A DNA stretch of 64,000 nucleotides from the NCBI RefSeq assembly GCF_022014595.1, contig NZ_CP091740.1, positions 1,786,200-1,850,199 of the forward strand, written 5' to 3'. Position numbers and translations under genes: made by a program. The notes below the pieces were generated by a model. The model saw nothing but the letters and a program-made list of their open reading frames with translations, was not told the DNA's origin and ran no database searches. Shown in pieces: positions 43,535 to 53,800 of the stretch (position 1 is the stretch's first letter; each line of letters opens with the position of its first letter). This DNA comes from Solitalea lacus. GTDB taxonomy: Bacteria; Bacteroidota; Bacteroidia; Sphingobacteriales; Sphingobacteriaceae.

Positions 43535-44362
43535 ATGAATAACATTTCTCAAAGTAAAAATTTATTTACTGTTTCATGGATCATCTCAATTTTAATTATT
43601 GTAGCAAGTTGTGTCGGTTTGTTTGTGCCTGGAACATATGCAAAAGAAGCCCCTAACTGGTTAGTTCAATCAATTGGTCAGGATATTATAAATCTGTTTT
43701 TAATTAGTCCCCTGTTAATAGCAGTATCGATATTGGCATTTAAAGGCATTAAGACTGCTATGATTTTGTGGAGTGGGTTAATGATTTACCTCAATTATAC
43801 TTATGTGATTTATTGTTTTGATATTCATTTTAATAAACTTTTCCTCATCTACTGCCTGATTCTAGGACTGTCTTTTTATTCCTTAATATATTTCCTTGTA
43901 TCGCAAATCAAGCATCCAACTATTAAAAAAGTTAACGATCCTATGATTGTGAGAATTACAGGTATATATCTAATTGTTCTGGCTTGCCTATTTTATTTTC
44001 TATGGCTTTTAGTTGTTATTCCTGCGAATGTTAATAACACGGTCCCCAAAGATCTCCTTGAAACGAAGTTGGTGACTAATCCAATACATGTACTAGATTT
44101 ATCCATTTGTTTGCCCGGTTTTTTTATCGTAGGATTAATGGTGATGAAGAAGAACTCATTAGGGTTAATAATGGCCCCGTCATTAATGGTGTTTTGCATT
44201 TTGATGGATATCACCATTGGAAGCTTGGGTGTTATTATGAAATTGAATGGTTTTATGCAAAGCTTTTTTACAACTTTTATTATGGGAGTTCTCATGCTGT
44301 TTACAACTGTTTTATTATTTCTTTATTTAAAAAATAGTGAAGGATTAATCGAATCCAAGTAG
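43535..44362 (+). CDS. Integral membrane protein of unknown function
   Basis: The 275-residue product starts MNNISQSKNLFTVSWIISILIIVASCVGLFV and has about seven or eight hydrophobic segments. It is otherwise poorly conserved-looking, with no motif of a known transporter or enzyme. The ATG at 43535 is chosen because the first membrane helix follows it, while an earlier TTG start in the same frame would add a polar stretch. The gene has no close neighbour in the same direction: the next gene is about 200 bases away. Confidence 0.6.
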   Translation: MNNISQSKNLFTVSWIISILIIVASCVGLFVPGTYAKEAPNWLVQSIGQDIINLFLISPLLIAVSILAFKGIKTAMILWSGLMIYLNYTYVIYCFDIHFNKLFLIYCLILGLSFYSLIYFLVSQIKHPTIKKVNDPMIVRITGIYLIVLACLFYFLWLLVVIPANVNNTVPKDLLETKLVTNPIHVLDLSICLPGFFIVGLMVMKKNSLGLIMAPSLMVFCILMDITIGSLGVIMKLNGFMQSFFTTFIMGVLMLFTTVLLFLYLKNSEGLIESK

Positions 44363-44567
44363 ATATTATATACAAGTTTATTGATAAATATTACCCATCG
44401 AAATCGCACGACAGTTCTATAGAAGCATGTTTCTTTGCAATAACATGTTCGCCTTTAGTTTTTTAGCTGCAGAGCCTTTGTTTGGATTATAGCTGTCCTA
44501 ATTAGCTGGAATTATGATAAGTATACTATTTGTCCCGATAATAAAATATAATTAACAGAATAAATAT

Positions 44568-44999
44568 ATGTTGGGTGAATTAAACAATGCTCAAATAGAA
44601 GGCCTTTTAAAAAGTCAGATTCTTGGTCGTATTGGTTGCCATGCGAATGATACAACTTTGATAGTGCCAGTAAATTATTTTTATGATGGTGCATACATAT
44701 GGGCGCATTCACGTGAGGGATTGAAAATTAAAATGATGCGGGAAAATCCAAATGTTTGTTTTGAAGTTGAGGAGATTGAAAATATGGCCAATTGGCAAAG
44801 TGTAATTGCTTGGGGGGAGTATGAAGAAATAAAGGATGAAGTCGAGCGAAATAACGCGATGCAAAAGTTAATCAAACAATTGCTGCCACTCTTGGTAAGT
44901 GAAACAGCTATTCCATCTCATGGTTTAGGAACAATGAAATTGGCAATTGTTTATCGCATTCGTTTAACAAAAAAAGTTGGACGTTTTGAGAAACAATGA
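44568..44999 (+). CDS. Pyridoxamine 5'-phosphate oxidase-family protein (FMN-binding split barrel)
   Basis: The 143-residue product fits the small flavin-binding split-barrel family: the N-terminal half has ILGRIGCHANDTTLIVPVNYFYDGAYIWAHSREGLKIKMMRENPNVCFEVEEIE, the strand pattern that builds the FMN pocket, and VIAWGEYEEI follows. Members reduce or bind flavins, F420 or haem; the substrate is not known. It is transcribed alone and separated from the tRNA genes by a terminator shared with them. Confidence 0.8.
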   Translation: MLGELNNAQIEGLLKSQILGRIGCHANDTTLIVPVNYFYDGAYIWAHSREGLKIKMMRENPNVCFEVEEIENMANWQSVIAWGEYEEIKDEVERNNAMQKLIKQLLPLLVSETAIPSHGLGTMKLAIVYRIRLTKKVGRFEKQ

Positions 45000-45075
45000 T
45001 GTATGTTAACACAATCTTTTAATAGGTGCTAACATCGTTTAATTGATTTAATTAAGTTGAATGTCAGAAATAAAA

Positions 45076-45112
45076 AAAACGCCTGTAAATCAGAAGTTTA
45101 CAGGCGTTTTTT
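45076..45112 (-). terminator. Intrinsic terminator behind the tRNA-Leu pair
   Basis: Perfect 14-bp arms AAAACGCCTGTAAA (45076-45089) and TTTACAGGCGTTTT (45097-45110) with A and T flanks. It lies directly 3' of the first tRNA on the minus strand and could also stop plus-strand transcription from the split-barrel gene. Confidence 0.8.
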
Positions 45113-45113
45113 G

Positions 45114-45195
45114 TGCCCAGGGGGGGACTCGAACCCCCAAGGGTATTCCCAACGGCTTCTGAGACCGCAACGTTTACCAATTTCGCCACCTGGGC
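45114..45195 (-). tRNA. tRNA-Leu (anticodon CAG)
   Basis: Reverse-complement folds into a class II tRNA with 7-bp acceptor GCCCAGG/CCTGGGC, a D-arm with GGCGAAATTGG, an anticodon stem GCGGT/GCCGT with loop CTCAGAA and anticodon CAG, an extended variable arm and a T-arm with GGTTCGAGTCC. The 3' CCA is not encoded. It is read after the other tRNA-Leu from one promoter. Confidence 0.92.
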
Positions 45196-45230
45196 GCATT
45201 CTTTAATTTGAATGAACTCAAACTTGAAAG

Positions 45231-45313
45231 TGCGCGGGATGAGATTCGAACTCACACGCCCGTTGGGCGCCACCCCCTCAAGATGGTGCGTCTACCAATT
45301 TCGCCACCCGCGC
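45231..45313 (-). tRNA. tRNA-Leu (anticodon GAG)
   Basis: Reverse-complement folds into a class II tRNA with acceptor GCGCGGG/CCCGCGC, an anticodon stem CCATC/GGTGG with loop TTGAGGG and anticodon GAG, a variable arm GCGCCCAACGGGCG and a T-arm with GAGTTCGAATCTC. CCA is not encoded. Thirty-five bases separate it from the next tRNA-Leu. Confidence 0.92.
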
Positions 45314-45322
45314 TCAAGGCTG

Positions 45323-45353
45323 CAAATATATAAACTCCCTCTTATTTGAAAAA
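45323..45353 (-). promoter_or_regulatory. Promoter of the tRNA-Leu pair
   Basis: On the minus strand TATATTTG at 45323-45330 fits TAnnTTTG and lies 9 bases in front of the tRNA 5' end. At 20 bases further upstream there is TTTT rather than TTTG, so the -33 part is imperfect. Confidence 0.5.
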
Positions 45354-45536
45354 TAGTTTATCAGATACATTTCTTTATTTCTGAGATAATTTCCAGAGTT
45401 CAAAATTACAGTTGCTGTCAACTTGTTTTAATCCAGTGTTTTGTGTTGAAATAAAAGATAGGTAGTGTGAAATAATTTTTAGTAAAAAATATGCCCAGAA
45501 ATTACTGAATTAGCTTGCCAAATCATAAATTTAAGT

Positions 45537-46124
45537 ATGAGTTATGCAGAAAAAAAACATCAAAGTTCTGATTTTGTCAGAGTTTTTCCGTGGATTGTAG
45601 TGTTGGTTCTGGGAGTGCTGACTATGCGTACTTGTGGAAAAAACGATACTCAAGCCACAACTGTTCACCATGTAATATTGGAAAGAATAGAGTCGCTTGG
45701 AAAACTTGAAATAGTTAGATACAAGTTTAAAGATATTGTTGAACATGAGATCATACGACAATGGCTTCCTGATCCTAAAGCCTTACTGATTGTTAACGGA
45801 GAAGCGGTGGGATGTATTGATCTTACCAAAGTTAAAAAAGGAGATCTAATAACCGATGATACGACCTTAAGAATTCGTTTGCCTAAACCTGAGTTGTGTT
45901 ATTATAAAATTGATCATAAAAACTCCAAAGTTTATCAAACTAACTACGCATTTTTAGTTGAAGCGGAATTGGTTGATGAGGCATATCGAAAGGCTGAAGC
46001 AGAATTAGGTTCAACAGCCCTAAAAGCTGGAATTTTAGAAGAGACCAAGGTTGGAGCAGAAAAGATACTCACACCTTTTTTTGAAGCATTTGGCTATAAG
46101 AAAATTATTTACGAGTATAAATAA
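45537..46124 (+). CDS. DUF4230 domain-containing membrane protein
   Basis: The 195-residue product has one N-terminal membrane helix (FPWIVVLVLGVLTM, about residues 17-31) followed by a beta-rich domain with the DUF4230 features: VILERIESLGKLEIVRYKFKDIVEHE, AVGCIDLTKVKKGDLIT, LRIRLPKPELCYYKIDH and a long helix before the C-terminus (EEAYRKAEAELGSTALKAG-type). DUF4230 proteins occur across bacteria, are membrane-anchored and of unknown function. The gene is alone; a bidirectional terminator follows. Confidence 0.85.
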   Translation: MSYAEKKHQSSDFVRVFPWIVVLVLGVLTMRTCGKNDTQATTVHHVILERIESLGKLEIVRYKFKDIVEHEIIRQWLPDPKALLIVNGEAVGCIDLTKVKKGDLITDDTTLRIRLPKPELCYYKIDHKNSKVYQTNYAFLVEAELVDEAYRKAEAELGSTALKAGILEETKVGAEKILTPFFEAFGYKKIIYEYK

Positions 46125-46136
46125 ATGCTTAATTGC

Positions 46137-46174
46137 ACAAAGCAGGGTTAATATAATTGTTAACCCTGCTTTGT
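46137..46174. terminator. Bidirectional intrinsic terminator
   Basis: Perfect 15-bp arms ACAAAGCAGGGTTAA (46137-46151) and TTAACCCTGCTTTGT (46160-46174). It serves the convergent DUF4230 gene and the gene at 46181-46726. Confidence 0.85.
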
Positions 46175-46180
46175 ATATTG

Positions 46181-46726
46181 TTAAATCCCGAATAATCCTT
46201 TTAATTTATCCATTAGCCCGCCACTGTGATTTTCTGCTTGTTGGTTAAACAAGCTGGTAATATCATCCATGGTAAACTTTCCATCACTTCCCTTTAGCTG
46301 ATTGAGAACATTGTCTAAATTAATCCCTTCGGTTTTTCCGTCTGTTAATGAGTTGAAAACGCCGTTTAAACTGAAGCTGGATTCATTGGGATCATTTGTT
46401 TTGCTAACCAAGCTATTTAAAACTTGAGGAACCAATGTTGTTGCTATGCCTTGAGCCTTGGTGGTATCCAGCCCTAGTTTTTCCATTAAGGAACCTGCAA
46501 CATTTGAGGTTACATTGTTGGTAACTGCAGTGTTGTCCGTTCCTCCTGAAAACATATTCAATAAATTGGCTATGCCGCCGCTTGTTGCCTGACTTTGCAA
46601 GCTGTTAAATATAGAACTCGAGGCTACATTAATAGCTGCATCATTTTGTTCATTAGGAATGTCTGGATTTTGAACAATAGCATCATCGGCATATTGTTTT
46701 ACGAGATTTAAAAGATTGTCGAGCAT
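46181..46726 (-). CDS. Conserved hypothetical protein, YidB/DUF937-like
   Basis: The 181-residue product is helical and rich in Asn, Ser, Gly and Leu, opening MLDNLLNLVKQYADDAIVQNPDIPNEQNDAAINVAS. Similar Bacteroidota proteins share this start. The repeated pattern LLNMFSGG / VLNSLVSKTND / LTDGKTEGINLDNVLNQLKGSDGK recalls the YidB/DUF937 type of small proteins, but an exact assignment is uncertain. No signal or membrane segment is present. It is transcribed alone. Confidence 0.6.
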   Translation of the reverse strand: MLDNLLNLVKQYADDAIVQNPDIPNEQNDAAINVASSSIFNSLQSQATSGGIANLLNMFSGGTDNTAVTNNVTSNVAGSLMEKLGLDTTKAQGIATTLVPQVLNSLVSKTNDPNESSFSLNGVFNSLTDGKTEGINLDNVLNQLKGSDGKFTMDDITSLFNQQAENHSGGLMDKLKGLFGI

Positions 46727-46792
46727 AATTTGTGATTTTTAGATATTTAAATTACTGATAGTATTTTGAATTTTGCATACGGAAAATATAAA

Positions 46793-47353
46793 ATGGAAGA
46801 AATCTTTAAACAGTTAGAAAAGCCTTTAAATAAAAAATCGGTTGTTCATTTAGCTCTTCAGTTTGTCGAAAAGGGTATAACGATCAGGGAAATAATTGAT
46901 CTAACATTTTTGCCCAATAAAGAACAGGGATTTAGAGCTGCCTGGATATTAGAACAGATTGCTTTTAATAATCAGGAACTATTTTTACCTGATTTTTCAT
47001 ATTTCTGTTCGCGTTTTCCCGAGGTGGAAAATGAAAGTTGCAAGCGACATTTTGCTAAAATAATGGAACAGTACAGCCATTATTTAAGGAACTCTTCCGC
47101 TGTAAACAAGAATCTAATGGATTCTATATGCAGCATAAATTATGAGCCGGTAATTGAGACTTTGTTTGATTGGCTTATCAATCCCAAAACAAAAACAGCA
47201 GTGATTGCTTTTAGTATGACAGCATTGTGCAATTTTCATTCGTTATACCCTTGGATAAGAGAAGAATTATTTCAACAAATACATTTCTTAATGAAAAACG
47301 GATCACCTGGTATTCAGTCTAGAGGAAAGTATTTGCTGAAAAAAATTGCCTGA
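46793..47353 (+). CDS. Helical repeat-like hypothetical protein
   Basis: The 186-residue product is predicted almost entirely helical and resembles short HEAT or armadillo-like repeat proteins: EEIFKQLEKPLNKKSVVHLALQFVEKG, QGFRAAWILEQIAFNN, NPKTKTAVIAFSMTALCNFHS and GIQSRGKYLLKKIA. This shape is used for protein contacts. The ATG at 46793 is chosen instead of an upstream in-frame TTG. No signal peptide. Function is unknown; the next gene encodes a GH20 hexosaminidase about 100 bases away. Confidence 0.55.
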   Translation: MEEIFKQLEKPLNKKSVVHLALQFVEKGITIREIIDLTFLPNKEQGFRAAWILEQIAFNNQELFLPDFSYFCSRFPEVENESCKRHFAKIMEQYSHYLRNSSAVNKNLMDSICSINYEPVIETLFDWLINPKTKTAVIAFSMTALCNFHSLYPWIREELFQQIHFLMKNGSPGIQSRGKYLLKKIA

Positions 47354-47458
47354 AGAATAGCCAAATCCTTGAATGTTAACTTTTAAAGCTTTTACCCTTC
47401 AAAAAGAGTCAAAAAGTAGTATTTTCGTGCATCCTCAATCAAAAGATAAATTTTCCTA

Positions 47459-49348
47459 ATGCTTTTAAGATTATTGCTTGTCCTTTTAGTCAGTTTGCAT
47501 TGTGTGGTTGCCAGAGCACAAGATTCATTAATCAATATTATTCCAAAACCTGTTTCAGTTAAATCACTGGCAGGATCCTTTGCTTTAAATAATGATGTTT
47601 TATTGGTTTATAATAACGACAGCAGTCAATCAATCGCTCAGTTTTTTAAAGAATCAATAAGTATTTCTACCGGTTTAAGAGTCAATATTAGTCATGAAAA
47701 CCAGTTTATAGGAAAGGAAAAATCAATCCGTTTCCATTTGTTAGGCTTTCGGGATAACATTATTGGTAGTGAAGGGTACCGTTTACAGGTGCATCCTACT
47801 TGTATAGAAATTTCAGCTAATAATACAGGAGGGCTTTTTTATGGCATGCAAACCTTGTTGCAGTTATTACCTTCTGAAATTGAAAGCCTAAAACCTGTAA
47901 ACCGTCATTCATGGTCAATTCCTTGTGTAGATATCCTGGACTACCCTCGATTTGGCTGGAGAGGGATGCTGCTTGATGTAAGCAGACATTTTTTTCCAAA
48001 GGAATACGTTAAGAAATACATCGACTATATGTCGAAATATAAATACAATGTTTTTCATTGGCATTTAACAGATGATCAGGGTTGGAGGTTGGAAATAAAA
48101 AGCTTTCCGAAGCTTACTGAAATTGGGGCTTGGCGTGCACCTAGGATGGGAGAGTGGTGGTCACAGAGTCCACAGTATGATGGGGAACCTGCTACCTATG
48201 GAGGGTTTTATACGCGAAATGATGTAAAAGAAATTGTTGAATACGCGGCAGCAAGAAATATTACGGTATTGCCTGAAATCGATGTTCCTGGTCATAGTAT
48301 GGCAGCTTTGGCTGCGTATCCGGAGTTATCTTGTTTGGGAGGTAATTTTAAACCCAATGTAGGTGATAAATTCTATAAGAAAATTGAAAATTCCTTCTGT
48401 ATAGGTAACGAATGCAGCTTTGAATTAATGGATTCTGTTATAACAGAAGTTGCAGAAATGTTTCCTGGTAAATACATTCATATTGGAGGGGATGAATGCC
48501 ATAAAGGGTTCTGGGAGAAATGTCCTAAATGCAAAGCTCGTATGAAAACCGATAGTATTTCTACACTTGAAGGTTTACAAAGCTATTTTATTCATCGAAT
48601 GGAGCAATTGATTGTGAGTAAAGGAAAACGCATGATCGGTTGGGATGAAATATTAGAAGGGGGACTTGCTCCTGAAGCAACAGTTATGTCTTGGAGAGGT
48701 TTGAAAGGGGGGATTGAAGCTGCCAATATGGGGCATAATGTTATCATGACTCCTGATAAATATTGCTACCTCGATTTATATCAAGGAGACCCTGATGTTG
48801 AATATAAAACTTATTCAATGAATCGATTAAGTACAAGTTACAGCTTGGACCCTGTTCCGGAAGGAATAGATAAAAAATATATTTTGGGTGGACAGGGTAA
48901 TTTATGGACTGAAAATATCCCCAATACCCGTCATTTGGAATATATGGTTTGGCCACGTGCGTTTGCTTTATCCGAAGTTTTTTGGACTCCGCAGAAAAAC
49001 AGGAATTGGGATGATTTTTCCAGAAGAATGGAAGTTCAGCTTAATCGCTTCGATGCAGCACAAATTAATTATGCCAAAAGTGCTTACGATCCAATAATAA
49101 GGGTTAATAAAAATTATCAGGGAAGTTATATAATTAATGTTACTGCTGAGATTAATGGTCTTGATATTTATTATTCATTTGAAGGTCCTGATCCGGATAG
49201 TTTTTATCCAAAATACAGCCAGCCGCTGGAAATTCCTAAAGGAGCAGATACCTTTAAGGCTGTTACCTATAGAAACGGAAAGCCAATAGGTAAGGTTGTG
49301 ACACTGAAAATAAAAGATTTGGATAAAAGAATGAGACAAACCAACTAA
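47459..49348 (+). CDS. Beta-N-acetylhexosaminidase (glycoside hydrolase family 20)
   Basis: The 629-residue product has a signal peptide (MLLRLLLVLLVSLHCVVARAQ), a GH20b-type N-terminal alpha/beta domain (about 25-160) and the TIM-barrel with the catalytic pair Asp345-Glu346 in HIGGDECHKGFW. Other barrel signposts are WHLTDDQGWRLEIKSFPKL and LPEIDVPGHSMAALAAYP. The last part has a CHB_HEX-type beta module (VTAEINGLDIYYSFEGPDPDSFYP). It cleaves terminal N-acetylglucosamine or -galactosamine from glycans or chitin fragments by substrate-assisted catalysis, in the periplasm or outside the cell. It is a single gene facing the RecD-like gene. Confidence 0.93.
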   Translation: MLLRLLLVLLVSLHCVVARAQDSLINIIPKPVSVKSLAGSFALNNDVLLVYNNDSSQSIAQFFKESISISTGLRVNISHENQFIGKEKSIRFHLLGFRDNIIGSEGYRLQVHPTCIEISANNTGGLFYGMQTLLQLLPSEIESLKPVNRHSWSIPCVDILDYPRFGWRGMLLDVSRHFFPKEYVKKYIDYMSKYKYNVFHWHLTDDQGWRLEIKSFPKLTEIGAWRAPRMGEWWSQSPQYDGEPATYGGFYTRNDVKEIVEYAAARNITVLPEIDVPGHSMAALAAYPELSCLGGNFKPNVGDKFYKKIENSFCIGNECSFELMDSVITEVAEMFPGKYIHIGGDECHKGFWEKCPKCKARMKTDSISTLEGLQSYFIHRMEQLIVSKGKRMIGWDEILEGGLAPEATVMSWRGLKGGIEAANMGHNVIMTPDKYCYLDLYQGDPDVEYKTYSMNRLSTSYSLDPVPEGIDKKYILGGQGNLWTENIPNTRHLEYMVWPRAFALSEVFWTPQKNRNWDDFSRRMEVQLNRFDAAQINYAKSAYDPIIRVNKNYQGSYIINVTAEINGLDIYYSFEGPDPDSFYPKYSQPLEIPKGADTFKAVTYRNGKPIGKVVTLKIKDLDKRMRQTN

Positions 49349-49371
49349 GTAGTCAAACTACATTCCATTGT

Positions 49372-50784
49372 TTATTCAAAAAACTGATTGACAAAATTTA
49401 CGAAGAAAAGTTCCTGTGTACTTCTACTAACGGCAGTATATAACCAGCGTAAAAAATCAGTATTTACCATTTCTTCAGTTAGGTAACCCTGGTCAACAAA
49501 AACGGCTTTCCATTGCCCACCCTGTGCTTTATGGCAAGTTACCGCATAGGCGAACTTAACCTGTAGTGCATTGTAATAAGGATCTTCTTTTAACTTTTGA
49601 GCCCGTTCGCGTTTATTAACAATATGTTTGTAGTCTTCACTAATCGTTTCATAAAGTCGTTTGCTATCCGAGGAATTTAAGTTAGGGCTTTCAGAAGAAA
49701 GTGTGTCTAGCAATATTTTACAAGTTAATTCCTGTTCATCAGGATAATCCGGAAATTCTAGGGTAACTTCTGCAAATCGGAAACCATACAAATCAGAAGT
49801 GCCTTTAATACGTTTTATGCGGGCAATATCTCCGTTGGCAATAAACGCATGGTTTGATTCTTGAGGGAGCCAGAAATAGTTGTTCCTTACAACCATCAGA
49901 TAGTCGCCTGTAGAAATTTCCTCTTCTCGGTAAAGAATTCTGCCTCTGATTTGTTGATTGAACAGATTGGCGCTTTTGTTTGAGCGGGTAATGATTAATG
50001 TATCTTCAATGCCATATTTATCATACGCATAATTAAGTCCTTCAATCATTTTTTCGCCGGTCATTCTAAAGGTATCAGTGTATCCTTTAGTAACTATTTG
50101 TGGAAAAGTTTCAATTTCATCTCGTATCAATTCTCGAATGCGAGTGGCATTTTCCAGAATTCCAGATTCTAATTGTTGACGAAGCACATCGGTTAACTCC
50201 ACTTCGGTAACGTCCAAATGGTAGTTGGATTGCAGATACTCTTTATCTAAAGCCGGGCTATAGTTTAATCCAACAGGAGGTAACTGGGCCGTGTCGCCAA
50301 CCAAAATAAGCTTACAGTTTTTTTGGTTGAAAACATATTCCAGTAAATCAGTCAATAAGTTTTGACCATAAAGGTCAGGGCCCTCCGCTTGTTGATTGGA
50401 AATCATTGAAGCCTCATCAACTATAAAAATTGTATCGGTATGAGGATTGATAGCCCTTGTAAAACCGGAAACCGGACTTGATGCATCTCGTTTACGGTAA
50501 ATTTTTTTATGAATGGTAAAGGCTTCTTTTCCGGCATAGGAACTAATTACTTTTGCAGCTCTTCCGGTAGGGGCCAATAAAACAGATTTTAGTTTGTATT
50601 TGGGTAACAACTTAACTAATGCGCTTACAACTGTAGTTTTTCCCGTACCGGCATATCCGCGAACAATGAATGCTGAATCATTGTTTCGCCTGATTAAAAA
50701 CTCATCTAACCCTCGAAATAACTCTTGCTGTTGAAATGTAGGCTGATAAGGAAAAACTTGTTCTAAGACGGAAGAATCAATCAT
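49372..50784 (-). CDS. RecD-like/PIF1-like ATP-dependent DNA helicase
   Basis: The 470-residue product has a superfamily 1 helicase core: Walker A GYAGTGKTTVV at residues 43-53, Walker B IFIVDEASMISN, the motif III-type KLILVGDTAQLPPVG, and a C-terminal UvrD_C_2 type segment FAYAVTCHKAQGGQWKAVFVD followed by FLRWLYTAVSRSTQELFF. The short length and lack of an N-terminal domain place it with stand-alone RecD-like/AAA_30 helicases and not with full RecD of RecBCD. It may unwind DNA in repair or recombination; it is followed on the same strand, upstream, by sbcC-sbcD, with a gap of about 105 bases. Confidence 0.88.
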   Translation of the reverse strand: MIDSSVLEQVFPYQPTFQQQELFRGLDEFLIRRNNDSAFIVRGYAGTGKTTVVSALVKLLPKYKLKSVLLAPTGRAAKVISSYAGKEAFTIHKKIYRKRDASSPVSGFTRAINPHTDTIFIVDEASMISNQQAEGPDLYGQNLLTDLLEYVFNQKNCKLILVGDTAQLPPVGLNYSPALDKEYLQSNYHLDVTEVELTDVLRQQLESGILENATRIRELIRDEIETFPQIVTKGYTDTFRMTGEKMIEGLNYAYDKYGIEDTLIITRSNKSANLFNQQIRGRILYREEEISTGDYLMVVRNNYFWLPQESNHAFIANGDIARIKRIKGTSDLYGFRFAEVTLEFPDYPDEQELTCKILLDTLSSESPNLNSSDSKRLYETISEDYKHIVNKRERAQKLKEDPYYNALQVKFAYAVTCHKAQGGQWKAVFVDQGYLTEEMVNTDFLRWLYTAVSRSTQELFFVNFVNQFFE

Positions 50785-50807
50785 TAATTAAGTACAATTG
50801 GAAGTCA

Positions 50808-50815
50808 CAAAGGTA
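50808..50815 (-). promoter_or_regulatory. Candidate -7 box for the RecD-like gene
   Basis: TACCTTTG on the minus strand fits TAnnTTTG and lies 23 bases before the ATG. A -33 TTG is not obvious. Confidence 0.35.
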
Positions 50816-50890
50816 GCATTACTCCCTGGAACTTACATGATACATATGTCAACAAAGAGCAGGACCTATCTATTTTAAGTCCTGCTGATT

Positions 50891-53800
50891 TTAATTCCAA
50901 CTGTTTATGATTTTACTTCCGGTTGATGGATCATTAATAATTTTAACATGCGTTTCAATCTCTTGTTGAAGATCTTCAACATGTGAGATTAATCCTACAA
51001 TTCTATTTTCTTTGCGGAGTGATTTTAATGCCTCGAAAACAATTTGTAAAGAGTCTTTATCCAGGGATCCAAAGCCCTCATCTAAGAAGAAGAAACTTTG
51101 TTCTGATCGGTTAAAGTGCTGAACACTTTCGGCTAAAGCTAATGCAAGGCAAAGAGAAGCCTGGAATTTTTGTCCGCCAGAAAGAGTTTTTACTAACCTC
51201 ATATGTCCATCATTAAGCATATCTCTTACATGGAAATTGTTTTGATTATCAACTTCTAAATGAAGTTGTTGACGGGTTAGTTTATGAAAACGATTATTGG
51301 CTGCCAGGCATAACTGCTGCATATAAATAGAGGAAACATAATTTACGAACCCACTTCCTCTGAATAAGCCTGATAGAGTAGCCAGATTTTCACTACGGTG
51401 TTGCAACTTGTTAAATTTCTGTTGTAGCTCTTCTTTTTTCTTGAAGTCTTGTAAATACTGATTGAGTTGTGCTATTGCCCGTACTAAATTGTCATTTTTT
51501 TCCTGCCAGTCCGTTTTTATACGTTGAAGCTCAAGGGTCAATGATTCGAATTCAGCCGTATTAAATGTTTTGCCCAGGCTTTGCTTCTCTAAACGTTCAA
51601 TAATACTTAACAGCGAGCCTTTCTTTTCGTTAAATTGGTTAATCTGTTCTTGAATGGCATCAATATTTAAAGCTTGAGCTAAAATGGCCTCAACTTTTGA
51701 TAAGTTTTCAAATGAAGATTGTTCTACCGCATTAGAAAGTTCATTTTCAATTTGTTGAAATTGTATTTCAGCGTTTGCATGATCTTGCTGTAATGCCTCA
51801 AATTGGCCTGATAAACCAGCTTTTTGTTGCTCTAATAGTTGTAAGTCAGCTTTTAAGCGTTCAGTATCAGTTTCAATTTGCTTTATTTTAATTGCAAGCT
51901 GCTCTGATGCTGAAATAAGCTCAACAGCAGATTGTTTATTCTCGATAAGTTGCAAATGCTTTAATTGACTCTCTTTTTCTGAAACTCGAACCTGCAATGC
52001 TATAAATTGATTTTCAAGGGCATTGATTTTAGTTTTGGCTCTTTCCAACAATTCATCGGTTTTCGTAAGTTGAGTGTCCGCTTGCTCTTTTTGTTGTTCT
52101 AATGACTTTAATTCGGCATTCAGACCTTCTGCTGATGCAATTAAAGTTTGAAGTTTGTCCCCGTCATCAGCAGTAAAACCTTCAAACGAAAATGTTTGTA
52201 TCCAGTCGTTTAATGCCATTTCTGCTGCTTTTAGTTTTTCAGTTTGTTTGGCTAATAAACCTGTTTGTTGTTCATAAACAGATTCCCATTTTGCAATTGC
52301 AGTTTGTGCAACGGCAAATGAATTTTGCTGACTTTTTAATAAAGACAATTTGTTGTTTACATCATCGGTATGTAGTTGTAGATCGGAAGTATTTAAAATA
52401 GCAGGATGCTCTGAACTACCACATAAGGGACAATTGGCTCCATTATGTAACTGCAGTGCAAATTCTCCTAATTTCAATTTTACGAGAAAATCTTGCTGTA
52501 ACTGCTGCAGTTCTCTTTCTTGTTGTAAAAGATTTTCAGTAAGTCCATTTAGTTTGCTTACTATTTGTTGTGGTTTATCCGATCCTTCAAGTAAAACTGA
52601 TTTAATGGAGTCTGGTAAGCAGGTACTTAAAGATTGCCCATGAGAGGATAATTCCCGCTCCTGCATAAGGAATTCTGTCCTTGCATTTTGCCAAGCTTGA
52701 AAAAGTATTGCTTTTTGGTTAAACCAAGCTCCGAGTTTGCTCAGCAGTGACCAGTCAGGCAGTTGCTCTCTTTTTTTAGCTATATGATGTTTTAGCTGAT
52801 CTGAATTCGTTTTTTGATTTGTCTGAATGACTTCTTGCTCCTTAATATAATTTTTTCCCTTTTGAAGTGAATCGACAATAGTCACCTCTTCGCTTTGAAT
52901 AGCAAGGATATCTGCAGCAATTTTATAATCGCTCGAAAGATCCTTGTACTGCTGCAGTTGTTCAAATTCTGGTAAAAGTGCTGAAAGTTGTGCGTTTTTC
53001 TCAGTTAATCTAGTTTCAGTTTCAAGAACGATTTGGTTTAACTGAGCGAGGCGTTGTTTTTTTTGAAGCAATTCCTGTTGCTTTTCTTTTTTTCGTTCAA
53101 GAATTGCTTTAAAAATTTCAACCGCCTTTCGGTAATTATCAAGTTGCTGTTGAAATTGTAAAATATTGTTTTCCTGCATTATGTGCAGGTTGAAGTTTTG
53201 TTTAGTCTGTTCAAGCTCATCAACTATCCTTTTCAGGTCGATAAGAGCCTGGTGCTCAATTGTTTTTTTATTAACTTGAATGCTTAAACATTCCAACTCT
53301 TGTTTTAGTGTACTGATTTCCTGTTCAAAAGCCTGAAGGTTGGATACATCCAAGCCTTCAAACTGTTTCATTTCACCTTCCAGGCTCGCTTTCTCAGTAT
53401 TATTATGCGCAATTAACCGGGCTATTTTATCCGAAAACTCAAATTTTTCAAGTGCGAAAATATCTTTAAGCATCCGTGTTCTTTCGGTATTCGAGAGTTC
53501 TAAAAATTCCTGGAATTTTCCTTGCGGGATAATAATGGTTCGACGGAAGTTGTCATAGCTCAATCCAATTATTTCTTCGCCATTCAATTTTTCCTGAGGA
53601 ATCCATTCATTGTTTTCCCATAAGTAGAATACTCGGGTAAATTGTTTTACATCGTCAAACTTTTTGCCCCTTTTTCCGCTAACAATGGCTCGATAATATT
53701 TTCCGGCGTGATTATAAAATTCAAAATCAATTAAAACTGTAGTTGATTTTAAATTCATCATATTAAAGTACCGGTTGTCACCGCTTTGGCCCAATCGATC

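Noticed and set aside
45064-45273. Minus-strand frame across the tRNA-Leu pair
   Set aside because: Runs through the tRNA genes themselves, so it is not a protein gene.
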